Source: UBA9337 sp036584565
GTDB taxonomy: Bacteria; Patescibacteriota; Minisyncoccia; Moranbacterales; UBA9337
Length of the DNA stretch: 7,738 nucleotides
Direction of reading: 5' to 3'
Assembly: GCA_036584565.1 (NCBI GenBank)
Contig: JAZHDF010000011.1
Location: 1-7,738, forward strand
Shown: piece by piece, positions 1 to 6,232 of the stretch
Layout: every line of letters starts with the position of its first letter
Numbering within the stretch: position 1 is the first letter of the stretch
Translations under genes and position numbers: made by a program
The notes under the pieces: generated by a model
Database searches by the model: none
The model's input: only the letters and a program-made list of their open reading frames with translations
What the model was told of the DNA's origin: nothing

Positions 1-66
1 TTTATCTTACTTTTCTATTTTTAAAATGTAAACTCCTTTGCTGCAATGTTAACAACTTTACACAAC

Positions 67-86
67 TTATCCACAGTTAATCCACA
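67..86 (+). promoter_or_regulatory. Tandem DnaA-box-like sites
   Basis: Positions 67-75 read TTATCCACA, a perfect match to the DnaA box consensus TTATNCACA. Positions 78-86 read TAATCCACA, one base off that sequence, in the same orientation and starting 11 bases later, about one helical turn. The second site overlaps the stop codon of the TsaB-like gene (77-79). The flank at 1-66 is AT-rich and I see no gene in it. This could be the edge of a replication origin or a DnaA-responsive regulatory site. No dnaA or other origin-linked gene is visible, so the role is open. Confidence 0.5.
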
Positions 87-349
87 TTTTTTACAAAGTT
101 CAGTGTTTCGGCCGTTAAGTAAGCCATTTTTACCGCCGTATAATTATCCGAGATGGCGCTTTTTGCTTCAAAAAAATCAATTTCTTTTAATTTTAAACGA
201 TTTCTTTTAAGCATTAAGTCGATTTCGCTCAAAATCCGATCTCCCACATTAGCATTTTTATCAAGAAGAATCGATTCAATCTCTTTATTATTACTAAAAA
301 AATTCAACTCAGTTCCTTCTTCTCTTACTTCGATAATTATTTTTTTCAT
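77..349 (-). CDS. Short TsaB-like protein (N-terminal part only)
   Basis: This 90-residue protein has the pattern of the N-terminal portion of TsaB, the partner of TsaD in making threonylcarbamoyladenosine at position 37 of ANN-decoding tRNAs. Residues 1-20 could form the opening beta hairpin. Residues 35-60 match the helix plus the 'L..IDFF' strand, and residues 66-85 (SDNYTAVKMAYLTAETLNF) align with the TsaB segment usually written GPGSFTGLRIG.A.GLA, here without its glycines. TsaB is normally around 200 residues or more, so the C-terminal half is absent. The 76 bases after the stop show no continuation in another frame, so a simple frameshift is not evident. It is the last gene of the 77-2187 cluster, 6 bases after the amidase stop. 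It starts at an ATG behind an A-rich leader with no clear Shine-Dalgarno sequence. It may be a minimal TsaD partner or an unrelated small protein; the match is by eye and weak. Confidence 0.5.
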   Translation of the reverse strand: MKKIIIEVREEGTELNFFSNNKEIESILLDKNANVGDRILSEIDLMLKRNRLKLKEIDFFEAKSAISDNYTAVKMAYLTAETLNFVKNVD

Positions 350-355
350 ACTGTT

Positions 356-1126
356 TTATCTCTTTACTTTATCCCAATCGATATTCCAAGGATCGGTTTT
401 TCTTCCCGGAGCGATATCATTGTGCCCTAAGATATATTTAATCTTGTATTTCTTCTTTAAATCCCCGAGCAAAAAATTGATGGATTTATATTGACTTTCG
501 GTAAATTTGTCTTTTTCGCTGTTTATCACCTCTATACCGAGAGAAAAATTATTCACCCCCGTTCTTCCGTCCGGGACCTGACTCTCTCCGGCATGATAGG
601 CGACATTTTTATCATCCACCAGCTGAAATACAGACCCTTCCCGGTCGATTAAATAATGGGGTGTTACTTGATATTGACGATATTCTTCGATAACTTTTTC
701 CACCGAATACTCATCCCCGCCCAAGATATTGTATGAAGTATGCAATATTATCGTATCTATTTTCCTATCTTTGGCCGACGCAAATCCCCAGGCAACCTTT
801 TTATCGATTATTTTCGAATCTCTCTCATTTTTCTCACCTACCGCTTCTTCTTTGGAAATAGAGTTATCTTCTTCAAGAGAATTATCGCTCGATTTGTCAA
901 TTTCCTTGGATTCCTGTAGCGATTCGGGTTCTTTTTTCAATTCTTCCTCCATAATCGGCTCTTCCGCCAAGGCAACTTCATTTTCAATTTTAATATCCTC
1001 CGATCCTTCGCCTGATTGATTGGCGCTCTCAACAGTCACAACCTCCCCTTTTTGAGCAATAAAAAAAATAATACCCGCCAAAACAACGCTTCCCGCAATA
1101 ATGCTTATAATCTTTATTTTCATCAT
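356..1126 (-). CDS. Membrane-anchored N-acetylmuramoyl-L-alanine amidase (Amidase_2/PGRP fold)
   Basis: This 256-residue protein is predicted to cut the bond between N-acetylmuramic acid and the stem peptide of peptidoglycan, outside the membrane. Residues 7-24 form one hydrophobic helix without an obvious cleavage site, so it is probably an uncleaved anchor. Residues 35-108 are a low-complexity, strongly acidic, Ser/Glu-rich linker. The catalytic domain spans about 113-256. By analogy with AmpD and T7 lysozyme, the zinc ligands are His129 (IILHTS), His235 (GHNDIAPGRKTDPW) and Asp245; Lys243 and Glu199 (SLGIEVI) match the conserved catalytic positions. All key residues are present, so it should be active. 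The usual IILHHT motif reads IILHTS here. It starts at the first of two adjacent ATG codons after an A-rich stretch, 3 bases past the rhodanese stop, and is surely co-transcribed with it. A role in wall turnover, or in attacking another cell's wall, cannot be told apart from sequence. Confidence 0.9.
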   Translation of the reverse strand: MMKIKIISIIAGSVVLAGIIFFIAQKGEVVTVESANQSGEGSEDIKIENEVALAEEPIMEEELKKEPESLQESKEIDKSSDNSLEEDNSISKEEAVGEKNERDSKIIDKKVAWGFASAKDRKIDTIILHTSYNILGGDEYSVEKVIEEYRQYQVTPHYLIDREGSVFQLVDDKNVAYHAGESQVPDGRTGVNNFSLGIEVINSEKDKFTESQYKSINFLLGDLKKKYKIKYILGHNDIAPGRKTDPWNIDWDKVKR

Positions 1127-1129
1127 TTT

Positions 1130-1447
1130 TTATTTTTCGAGGCAATCACAATTGTCTAGCTCCAAACTAAATATTCCTCCCGCCAAATTGGTCACTTTTT
1201 TACCCATTTTATCCAGAACATTAGCCACATAACCGCTCCTGGAGCCGCTACGACAAATCAAGACCACTTTTTTATCCCAATCGATTTTATCCAAGTTATT
1301 TAAAACTTCTCCCATTGGAATAAGTTTCGATCCTTCCACTCTGATTCTCCGATATTCATCCTCCTCCCTAACATCGATTATTTCCAAATCCTCAACATCT
1401 TCCTTTATTAAATTTTTAAATTCTTGATGACTTATCTCGGCGTACAT
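1130..1447 (-). CDS. Single-domain rhodanese-like protein
   Basis: This 105-residue protein is one rhodanese domain. It has the early 'IIDVREEDEY' motif (residues 23-32), the 'EGSKLIPMGEV' segment (38-48) and the active-site loop CRSGSRS starting at Cys65, which would carry the persulfide in sulfur transfer. The end (VTNLAGGIFSLELDN, 85-99) is the usual C-terminal signature. There is no signal peptide, so it is probably cytoplasmic. Two extra cysteines near the C-terminus (Cys100 and Cys102, NCDC) are not part of the standard fold and could bind metal or take part in redox or persulfide relay. It sits between two peptidoglycan hydrolase genes, 17 bases after the lysozyme-like gene and 3 before the amidase. 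That context gives no obvious sulfur substrate; the small size is typical for GlpE/PspE-type proteins. The domain call is firm, the physiological role unknown. Confidence 0.9.
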   Translation of the reverse strand: MYAEISHQEFKNLIKEDVEDLEIIDVREEDEYRRIRVEGSKLIPMGEVLNNLDKIDWDKKVVLICRSGSRSGYVANVLDKMGKKVTNLAGGIFSLELDNCDCLEK

Positions 1448-1464
1448 ATTTTAAGAAATAAAAA

Positions 1465-2187
1465 TTAAGAAGGAATATTATTAATTTTATTATAGTATAT
1501 ACTCACATCGCTAATCCACTTACTCACCCCGGCCGGATCATGTCCGGCGCAACTGGAACCGCACTTCCAAACCACCATCTTTTGGGGCGTATCAATTCTT
1601 TTTTGGGCCAAATCTTCAATTCTTTTTCCGATAATCGCCACCGCTTCTTCCGGAGTGGAAAAACATCCGTATCCCAAAGCCGTTCCTCTGCTTCCGGCTC
1701 CTTTATATCCCCAATAATTATAACATGTTTGTCCGTTTTTGGCAGGTGAATGAATTCCCCAGTTGCTTTCTTTTTTGGCAATTCCCACTATTAAAGCGGC
1801 TGTTTTTTTATCATGTTCGGCGATAAAAGGCGCCATCTCCTCTATGGGGTGACTTTTGGTTATATTTCTAATCTCTTCCTCCAAATTATTTTTGACAATT
1901 ATTTCGGGATTGAGCGCTTCCTCTTGAACATTTTTTTTCAAAGCAAAATCATCCCTTGCCTTCAAATCGATATTTCCAGAAATTTCCTCTCTTAATTTAT
2001 TGTCTTCAGCGCCGAAACTGTAAGCTTCTAAGGGAGTAAAAATCGAATCGCCGGATTGAGAGTAAAAAAAACAGCCCATAATAAAAATTAGTATGGTTGC
2101 CGATCTCAGTTCTTTTGTTTCTAGCCTATTTTTTAACGCTTTCTTTAACTTTTTATAAAAATCCAAAGGATTTTCACTCATAAACAA
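1465..2187 (-). CDS. Membrane-anchored lysozyme-like/glucosaminidase-like protein (short paralogue)
   Basis: A 240-residue protein with a short basic N-terminus, a hydrophobic segment at about 29-43, a variable linker (45-105), and a C-terminal domain (about 105-236) resembling the GH73 glucosaminidase/lysozyme-like superfamily. Signs are IAKKESNWG (136-144) with candidate catalytic Glu140, CYNYWGYKG (155-163), and CFSTPEEAV (175-183). It shares these, plus MVVWKCGS..C (204-213) and KWI.DV, with the protein at 2961-3968. Four cysteines (155, 175, 209, 213) align between the two, suggesting disulfides in an extracytoplasmic domain. The expected activity is cleavage of the peptidoglycan glycan backbone; the exact bond is not certain. 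It is the first gene of the 77-2187 cluster. The longest start is TTG at 2187; an ATG two codons later (2181) is equally plausible. An AGGAGG lies 17 bases before the TTG, further than normal. Confidence 0.75.
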   Translation of the reverse strand: MFMSENPLDFYKKLKKALKNRLETKELRSATILIFIMGCFFYSQSGDSIFTPLEAYSFGAEDNKLREEISGNIDLKARDDFALKKNVQEEALNPEIIVKNNLEEEIRNITKSHPIEEMAPFIAEHDKKTAALIVGIAKKESNWGIHSPAKNGQTCYNYWGYKGAGSRGTALGYGCFSTPEEAVAIIGKRIEDLAQKRIDTPQKMVVWKCGSSCAGHDPAGVSKWISDVSIYYNKINNIPS

Positions 2188-2204
2188 AAATTTTAATATT
2201 TAAT

Positions 2205-2210
2205 CCTCCT
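2205..2210 (-). promoter_or_regulatory. Shine-Dalgarno-like AGGAGG set unusually far from the start
   Basis: This is the only strong Shine-Dalgarno match ahead of a gene in the window. It reads AGGAGG on the minus strand, 17 bases before the TTG start at 2187 and 23 before the ATG at 2181. An in-frame TAA between it and the TTG excludes a longer ORF from ATG, GTG or TTG. Either ribosomes use a long spacer, or the match is not the functional site. Confidence 0.45.
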
Positions 2211-2229
2211 TTTTTGGAACACAAGACTT

Positions 2230-2257
2230 ATCATACCAAAGAGCGGTGGGCTGTCAA
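2230..2257 (-). promoter_or_regulatory. Sigma70-type promoter for the wall-hydrolase cluster
   Basis: On the minus strand, a perfect -35 TTGACA (2252-2257) is followed after 16 bases by TATGAT (2230-2235), one base from the -10 consensus. Transcription would begin near 2223, about 36-42 bases ahead of the first gene, and run through the genes down to 77. A DnaA box lies 5 bases upstream of the -35, where a bound protein could affect polymerase. Confidence 0.75.
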
Positions 2258-2262
2258 TAAAG

Positions 2263-2271
2263 TTATCCACA
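2263..2271 (+). promoter_or_regulatory. Perfect DnaA box between divergent promoters
   Basis: The sequence TTATCCACA matches the DnaA box consensus exactly and lies within AGTTATCCACAGT. It sits 5 bases upstream of the minus-strand -35 (2252-2257) and 19 bases upstream of the plus-strand -35 (2291-2296), so bound DnaA could influence both the wall-hydrolase cluster and the DNA glycosylase gene. A single box can also occur by chance. Confidence 0.5.
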
Positions 2272-2290
2272 GTCCCGAAAACCGAAACAA

Positions 2291-2319
2291 TTAACAAATT
2301 TTGGTAAATATCTTATGAT
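2291..2319 (+). promoter_or_regulatory. Sigma70-type promoter for the DNA glycosylase gene
   Basis: A -35 element TTAACA (2291-2296) is followed after 17 bases by the -10 element TATGAT (2314-2319); each differs from consensus by one base. The expected start near 2326 gives a leader of about 38 bases to the ATG at 2364. Confidence 0.7.
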
Positions 2320-2363
2320 TAAAGCGCAAAAAATAAAGCCAGATCACAATTAATCCCTTTTTT

Positions 2364-2960
2364 ATGCAAAAATTAAAAAAATCTTTTTTTGAAAGAGAAA
2401 CCACCCTTGTCGCCAAGGAATTATTGGGACAAATATTGGTCCGTCACACCGAAAAAGGGCTAATTTCCGGAATAATTGTCGAAACGGAAGCTTATCTGGG
2501 AAAAGAAGATTTAGCCAGTCACGCCAGTCGCCGTAAAACCGCTCGCAACCAAGTAATGTTCGGGGAGGCCGGTTTTTGGTATATCTACCTGATTTACGGG
2601 GTTTACCATTGCTTAAATGTCGTCACCGAAAAAAAGAATTTGCCGGGAGCCGTCCTCATTAGAGCTCTTGAACCATTGGAAGGCTTGAAAGAGATTAAAA
2701 TTAACCGCCAAACCGAAAATATCAAAAATCTCACCAACGGACCGGGAAAATTATGCCAAGCGTTAAAAATCAATAAAAATCTAAATCAAACACCCGCTTT
2801 TGTTAGAAAATCGGAACTTTTCATTGCCCAATCGAAAATAAGTATTCCCGAAAATAAAATAAAAAAAGCTCCGCGAATCGGAGTCGATTATGCCGGAATT
2901 TGGAAAGACAAACCTCTTCGTTTTTATATCAAAGACAATCCTTTTGTTTCCAAAAAATAG
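2364..2960 (+). CDS. mpg: 3-methyladenine DNA glycosylase (AAG/MPG family)
   Basis: This 198-residue protein is a full-length member of the AAG/MPG family, which flips out alkylated or deaminated purines (3-methyladenine, hypoxanthine, ethenoadenine) and cuts the glycosidic bond, starting base excision repair. Residues equivalent to the human AAG active site are all present: Glu42 and Tyr44 in VETEAYLG (39-46; human Glu125 and Tyr127), His53 (human His136), Tyr75 (human Tyr159) and Asn85 in CLNVV (human Asn169). The RALEPLEG motif (100-107) and LTNGPGKL (123-130) are also typical. It is the only plus-strand gene here and has its own promoter. There is no Shine-Dalgarno sequence; the ATG follows a run of T. 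Its TAG stop abuts the stop codon of the convergent gene. The family usually has about 200 residues in bacteria, so nothing is missing. Confidence 0.95.
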   Translation: MQKLKKSFFERETTLVAKELLGQILVRHTEKGLISGIIVETEAYLGKEDLASHASRRKTARNQVMFGEAGFWYIYLIYGVYHCLNVVTEKKNLPGAVLIRALEPLEGLKEIKINRQTENIKNLTNGPGKLCQALKINKNLNQTPAFVRKSELFIAQSKISIPENKIKKAPRIGVDYAGIWKDKPLRFYIKDNPFVSKK

Positions 2961-2969
2961 TTATTTTTT
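2952..2969. repeat. A/T palindrome holding two abutting convergent stop codons
   Basis: AAAAAATA (2952-2959) and TATTTTTT (2962-2969) form a perfect inverted repeat around a 2-base centre. The centre and inner arms contain the glycosylase TAG (2958-2960) and the TAA of the opposite gene (2961-2963). Each strand ends the palindrome with six T. The stem has no G-C pairs, so it would be a weak terminator at best. Confidence 0.55.
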
Positions 2970-3968
2970 AATCTTTTTCAATTCCTTCAAGATCATATCC
3001 ACATCGGCAATCCATTTGTTGGCCGCCGCTTGACCACCGGTAGCGTTACAATCACTTCCGCATTTCCAAACTACCATCTCTTTGGCGGTATCTCTTCCGT
3101 ATTTTTTTATCAACTCTTCTATTCTTTGAGAAACCACCTCCACCGCTTCTTTTCTATCCGCAAAACAAGTATGCCCTCCGGTTCCCATTCGATCGCTCTT
3201 ACCTCGAAAACCGACATAATTATAACAATCTTCGCCCTTCAAAACAGGCACTCTCTTTCCCCAATTGCTTTCTTTTTTAGCAATAGCGATATAAAAAGAA
3301 ACCACCTCTCGATCTTTTCCTTGTAAATAGGGCAAAAAATCTTCTATCGGATAACCCTCCACCAATTCTTGAACTTTTTCATTAAATTTCTTATTATCAT
3401 CCTCCTTTAGATAATCCGCCAGCTCTGCGATGTAATCGTCTCCATCCGAAGCTTTAGCGATTTGAGGCTCTCTTTTCTCGACAATCTCCATCGCCACCCT
3501 TTCTTTAACCTCATCCTCAGCCGCCGCCCCTTGTCCGAGATAGCGATAAATAAAAGACATCGAAATCATTCCGATTATGACTGCAGCTAAAATCGAAGTG
3601 TTCCAAAGCCTAACCACTGAAATATTGTCCAAAAAATAACTTCTCTTTTCCTTCAATTGTTTCTGACAAAAATCCAGTTTCAAAACCAATTTTTTGTATT
3701 TAAGCCACAAAAAATCATTTTTTCCCCTTTTAAATTTTCGATAATCATTTATCGCTCTCTTATTTAAACCGTCAATTAATTTGTTACTGGTTCTAAATTC
3801 AATAATTTTGCGAGCGACCGAGTCCTCACAATCAAAATACAAATAAGAATTTCCGGTAAAAAAATTCTCTCTTTTTAAGCCTCTTGAATACAAAAAAGAT
3901 CCCGAAATACTTTTTCGACTTAAAATTTTTTTATTTCCCGATAATTTTTGACGATAGGCGCTATCCAT
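2961..3968 (-). CDS. Membrane-anchored lysozyme-like/glucosaminidase-like protein with long cytoplasmic N-terminus
   Basis: A 335-residue paralogue of the protein at 1465-2187. Residues 1-118 are strongly basic and resemble nothing I recognise; by the positive-inside rule they should be cytoplasmic. Residues 122-141 form one transmembrane helix, followed by an acidic linker (150-195) and the catalytic-type domain (about 197-332). That domain has IAKKESNWG (228-236) with candidate catalytic Glu233, CYNYVGFRG (248-256), CFADRKEAV (268-276) and MVVWKCGSDC (298-307). Cys248, 268, 303 and 307 match the four cysteines of the paralogue, suggesting disulfides outside the cell. The fold resembles GH73 glucosaminidases or other lysozyme-like enzymes, so glycan-strand cleavage is expected. 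It lies 22 bases after the PilB-type gene, so it is probably co-transcribed with it; a link between wall opening and pilus passage is inferred from that. ATG start, A-rich leader, no Shine-Dalgarno sequence. Confidence 0.75.
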   Translation of the reverse strand: MDSAYRQKLSGNKKILSRKSISGSFLYSRGLKRENFFTGNSYLYFDCEDSVARKIIEFRTSNKLIDGLNKRAINDYRKFKRGKNDFLWLKYKKLVLKLDFCQKQLKEKRSYFLDNISVVRLWNTSILAAVIIGMISMSFIYRYLGQGAAAEDEVKERVAMEIVEKREPQIAKASDGDDYIAELADYLKEDDNKKFNEKVQELVEGYPIEDFLPYLQGKDREVVSFYIAIAKKESNWGKRVPVLKGEDCYNYVGFRGKSDRMGTGGHTCFADRKEAVEVVSQRIEELIKKYGRDTAKEMVVWKCGSDCNATGGQAAANKWIADVDMILKELKKIKK

Positions 3969-3990
3969 TCTTAATTTTATTTTTACAATC

Positions 3991-5763
3991 TTATTCCTTA
4001 GTAACTCGTAAAACTTCTTCTATAGAGGTTATACCCTGAGCAGCCTTGATAAAACCGTCTTCAACCATAGTAAGCATCCCCAACTCGATTGATTTTTTTT
4101 CAATTGTCTCAGCCGAAGAGGCTTGAGTGATTAATTTTTCAATTTCTTCACTGTTTTCCAAAACTTCGTATATTCCCAAGCGTCCCTTATAGCCTTCATC
4201 GTTACACATCTTGCATCCCTTCGGACGGAAAAATTTTATCTTTTCCCAACCCTTTTTGGGATCAATCGAACCTTTTAATTGTTCATTTTCCGACATTATT
4301 TTTAGGATTCCATCCAGATCGAAGCTTTTAGCCATCACATCCAATTCTTTTTTTTCTAGAGTATATTCGACCTTACATTCGCTACATAATTTTCTCACCA
4401 AACGCTGAGCAATAACAACATTGGTGGTGGAAGCTACCAAAAAAGGCTCCGCCCCCATATCCAAAAGACGAGGCAAGGTTCCGGCCGCACTATTGGTATG
4501 CAAAGTGGATAGCACCAAATGTCCCGTCATCGCCGCATGCATAGCGATTTCCATCGTTTCTTCATCTCGAATTTCACCTACCATAATTATATCCGGATCT
4601 TGACGCAAAAGCGCTCTCAAACTGGATGCAAAAGTTAAGCCGATTTTGGAATTTATTTGAGTCTGATTAATTCTGGGCATCCTGTATTCCACCGGATCTT
4701 CAACCGTGCTGATATTTACCTCCGGCGTATTCAAAATATCCATTATAGTATAGAGAGTCGTGGTTTTACCGCTACCGGTCGGACCGGTTACAAGTATCAT
4801 TCCGTTGGGTTTCTTAATTTGTCTATGTACCACTTCCAAGCCCGTTCCTTGCAAGCCCATTTTTTCCAAAGTCAAACCCTTCGAGCCCTCATCCAAAAGA
4901 CGCATCACTATCTTTTCTCCATCAAAAATAGGCAAGATGTTAACTCGAAAAGATATTTTATAATCATCATTTACTATCTTGAAGCGTCCGTCCTGAGGAA
5001 GACGATGCTCATCCAGCTTTAAATTAGCCAAAACTTTTATACGAGCGATCATCCCGGACATTATCTTCTTTGGCAGCGTCATAGCGTCATGTAAAATCCC
5101 GTCAATACGATACCTTACTCTAACCTCCTTTTCGTCCGGCTCGATATGTATATCACTGGCTGAATCCAAAACGGCATGCTTTATAATAGCGTCCACAACA
5201 TTGATAACCGGCAAATCTTCGGCTTCTTTGGATAATTTTTTGTCGGTTTTTTTGTCGGTTTTTTCCACCACCGCTCCCTTGGTGATTCCCCCTCCTTCCA
5301 CTCCGATCATATCACCAAATTCGGCCTTTAAGCTTTTTTCATATTGTTTTAAAATTGAAGAAATTCCCTCCTCGGTGGTTAGGCAAGGTGTTACCGATAG
5401 GCCGGTCTTCTTTTTGATAAATTCAATAGTTTGCAAATCTCCGGGATTAAGCATTGCCACCTTCAAATCCCCATTGGATTTGTCAAAAGCCACGATTTTA
5501 TATTTTTTGGCTATCGGTTCGGGAATCATTTTTAAAATTTCGGGAGCGATTGTTTCCTTGCTTAAATCCACAAAAGGGGTGCCTAAGATATAAGCATAAA
5601 GTTTATTAAGCTCATCCTTTGAAACCAAGTTTTTCTCCAATAATAAATCTCCCATCAATCGACCACTTTTTTCAGATTCCTCAAAAACAGCTTCTATTTC
5701 CGAAGAATCCAAAACTTCCCCGTCCAACAAGAAATCTTTCAATTGCTTATTGTCTATTCTCAT
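3991..5763 (-). CDS. pilB: Type IV pilus assembly ATPase (PilB/GspE family)
   Basis: A 590-residue cytoplasmic motor ATPase that powers pilin polymerisation (or, in relatives, type II secretion). Residues 1-145 form the MshEN/T2SSE N-terminal domain. A charged linker (155-185) leads to the N-terminal ATPase subdomain with SDIHIEP (203-209) and RVRYRIDG (215-222). The core has Walker A GPTGSGKT (327-334), the Asp box VEDPVEY (354-360), Walker B DIIMVGEIRD (391-400, Glu397) and the His box LSTLHTN (418-424). Two cysteine pairs, CSEC (460-463) and CKMC (517-520), form the zinc site seen in PilB/GspE but absent from the retraction ATPase PilT. All catalytic motifs are intact and the length is normal. 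It lies 25 bases after the response regulator and 22 before the muramidase-like gene. PilC, PilT, PilM-O and pilins are not in the window, so the choice of PilB over GspE rests on similarity and the lack of other secretin genes. Confidence 0.95.
   Translation of the reverse strand: MRIDNKQLKDFLLDGEVLDSSEIEAVFEESEKSGRLMGDLLLEKNLVSKDELNKLYAYILGTPFVDLSKETIAPEILKMIPEPIAKKYKIVAFDKSNGDLKVAMLNPGDLQTIEFIKKKTGLSVTPCLTTEEGISSILKQYEKSLKAEFGDMIGVEGGGITKGAVVEKTDKKTDKKLSKEAEDLPVINVVDAIIKHAVLDSASDIHIEPDEKEVRVRYRIDGILHDAMTLPKKIMSGMIARIKVLANLKLDEHRLPQDGRFKIVNDDYKISFRVNILPIFDGEKIVMRLLDEGSKGLTLEKMGLQGTGLEVVHRQIKKPNGMILVTGPTGSGKTTTLYTIMDILNTPEVNISTVEDPVEYRMPRINQTQINSKIGLTFASSLRALLRQDPDIIMVGEIRDEETMEIAMHAAMTGHLVLSTLHTNSAAGTLPRLLDMGAEPFLVASTTNVVIAQRLVRKLCSECKVEYTLEKKELDVMAKSFDLDGILKIMSENEQLKGSIDPKKGWEKIKFFRPKGCKMCNDEGYKGRLGIYEVLENSEEIEKLITQASSAETIEKKSIELGMLTMVEDGFIKAAQGITSIEEVLRVTKE
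5241..5264 (-). repeat. Exact 12-bp tandem duplication in the pilB linker
   Basis: On the plus strand the unit TGTCGGTTTTTT occurs twice in a row (5241-5252 and 5253-5264). It keeps the frame and encodes a doubled KTDK (residues 168-175) in the charged linker between the N-terminal domain and ATPase core of the PilB-type protein. This looks like slippage in a tolerant linker, so copy number may vary between strains. Confidence 0.7.
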
Positions 5764-5788
5764 TTTTGTTTTTTATTTTTTAAAAATT

Positions 5789-6163
5789 TTATACCTCTAA
5801 AACCTCTTTGACTTTTTCAACTATTTCCTTGACCTGATAATCACCCTTAACCAAATAGGTGGTGGCGCCCAAAGCCAAAGCTTTTTCAATATCGTTCAAT
5901 CCCCCCAAATTGGTCAATAAAATAACGGGTATATCCTTAATTTTTTCATCGCTTTTTATTTCCTTGATTATCTCATATCCGTCTTTTTTGGGAAGAATAA
6001 TGTCTAAAAGAACCACATCCGGCAAAAATTCCCGCAATTTAATCAAACCTGATTCTCCATCGGAAGCCGTTTTAACAATCATTTTTTCTTCCTCGAAAAA
6101 TTCCTTTAAAACACCTCTTAAATTGGCATCGTCTTCGATAATCAATATCTTCTTATTTTCCAT
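5789..6163 (-). CDS. Receiver-only (CheY-like) response regulator
   Basis: A 124-residue protein consisting of one REC domain and nothing else. The acidic pocket is Asp11 and Asp12 (IIEDDANLR), the phospho-acceptor is Asp54 (VVLLDIILP), and the switch residues are Thr84 (ILLTN) and Lys106 (TTYLVKGD). All are intact, so it should accept phosphate from a histidine kinase. With no DNA-binding or enzymatic output domain it must act by touching another protein or passing the phosphate on. It lies 69 bases after the kinase and 25 before the pilus ATPase gene, so the kinase is its likely donor and the pilus motor a plausible target, comparable to the CheY-like PilG/PilH proteins of twitching bacteria. 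The ATG has a short AGGA four bases upstream (6168-6171), closer than ideal. I see no strong promoter in the gap before it, which contains long A/T runs and only a 4-bp G-C hairpin. Confidence 0.93.
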   Translation of the reverse strand: MENKKILIIEDDANLRGVLKEFFEEEKMIVKTASDGESGLIKLREFLPDVVLLDIILPKKDGYEIIKEIKSDEKIKDIPVILLTNLGGLNDIEKALALGATTYLVKGDYQVKEIVEKVKEVLEV

Positions 6164-6232
6164 AGAATCCTACACTTAGCCAAACACCCCTCGCTTGAGG
6201 CAATGTTTAAACTAAAAAAATAATTAAAAAAA

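Noticed and set aside
1..66. Possible next minus-strand gene with AAAGGAG at 34-40.
   Set aside because: No start codon follows at a workable distance inside the window; any such gene would begin left of position 1, so it cannot be supported.
1524..1781. Minus-strand ORF of 85 codons overlapping the lysozyme-like gene in another frame.
   Set aside because: It lies wholly within the conserved domain of the gene at 1465-2187, whose frame matches its paralogue residue for residue; the overlapping frame is a shadow.
4657..5022. Plus-strand ORF of 121 codons antisense to pilB.
   Set aside because: It is antisense to the conserved ATPase core, has no promoter, start signal or recognisable protein motif, and is explained by codon constraints of the real gene.
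6164..6232. Possible terminator or promoter between the kinase and receiver genes.
   Set aside because: The gap has long A/T runs and a 4-bp CCTC/GAGG stem but no T-tract in the right place and no paired -35/-10 elements, so I treat the genes as co-transcribed.
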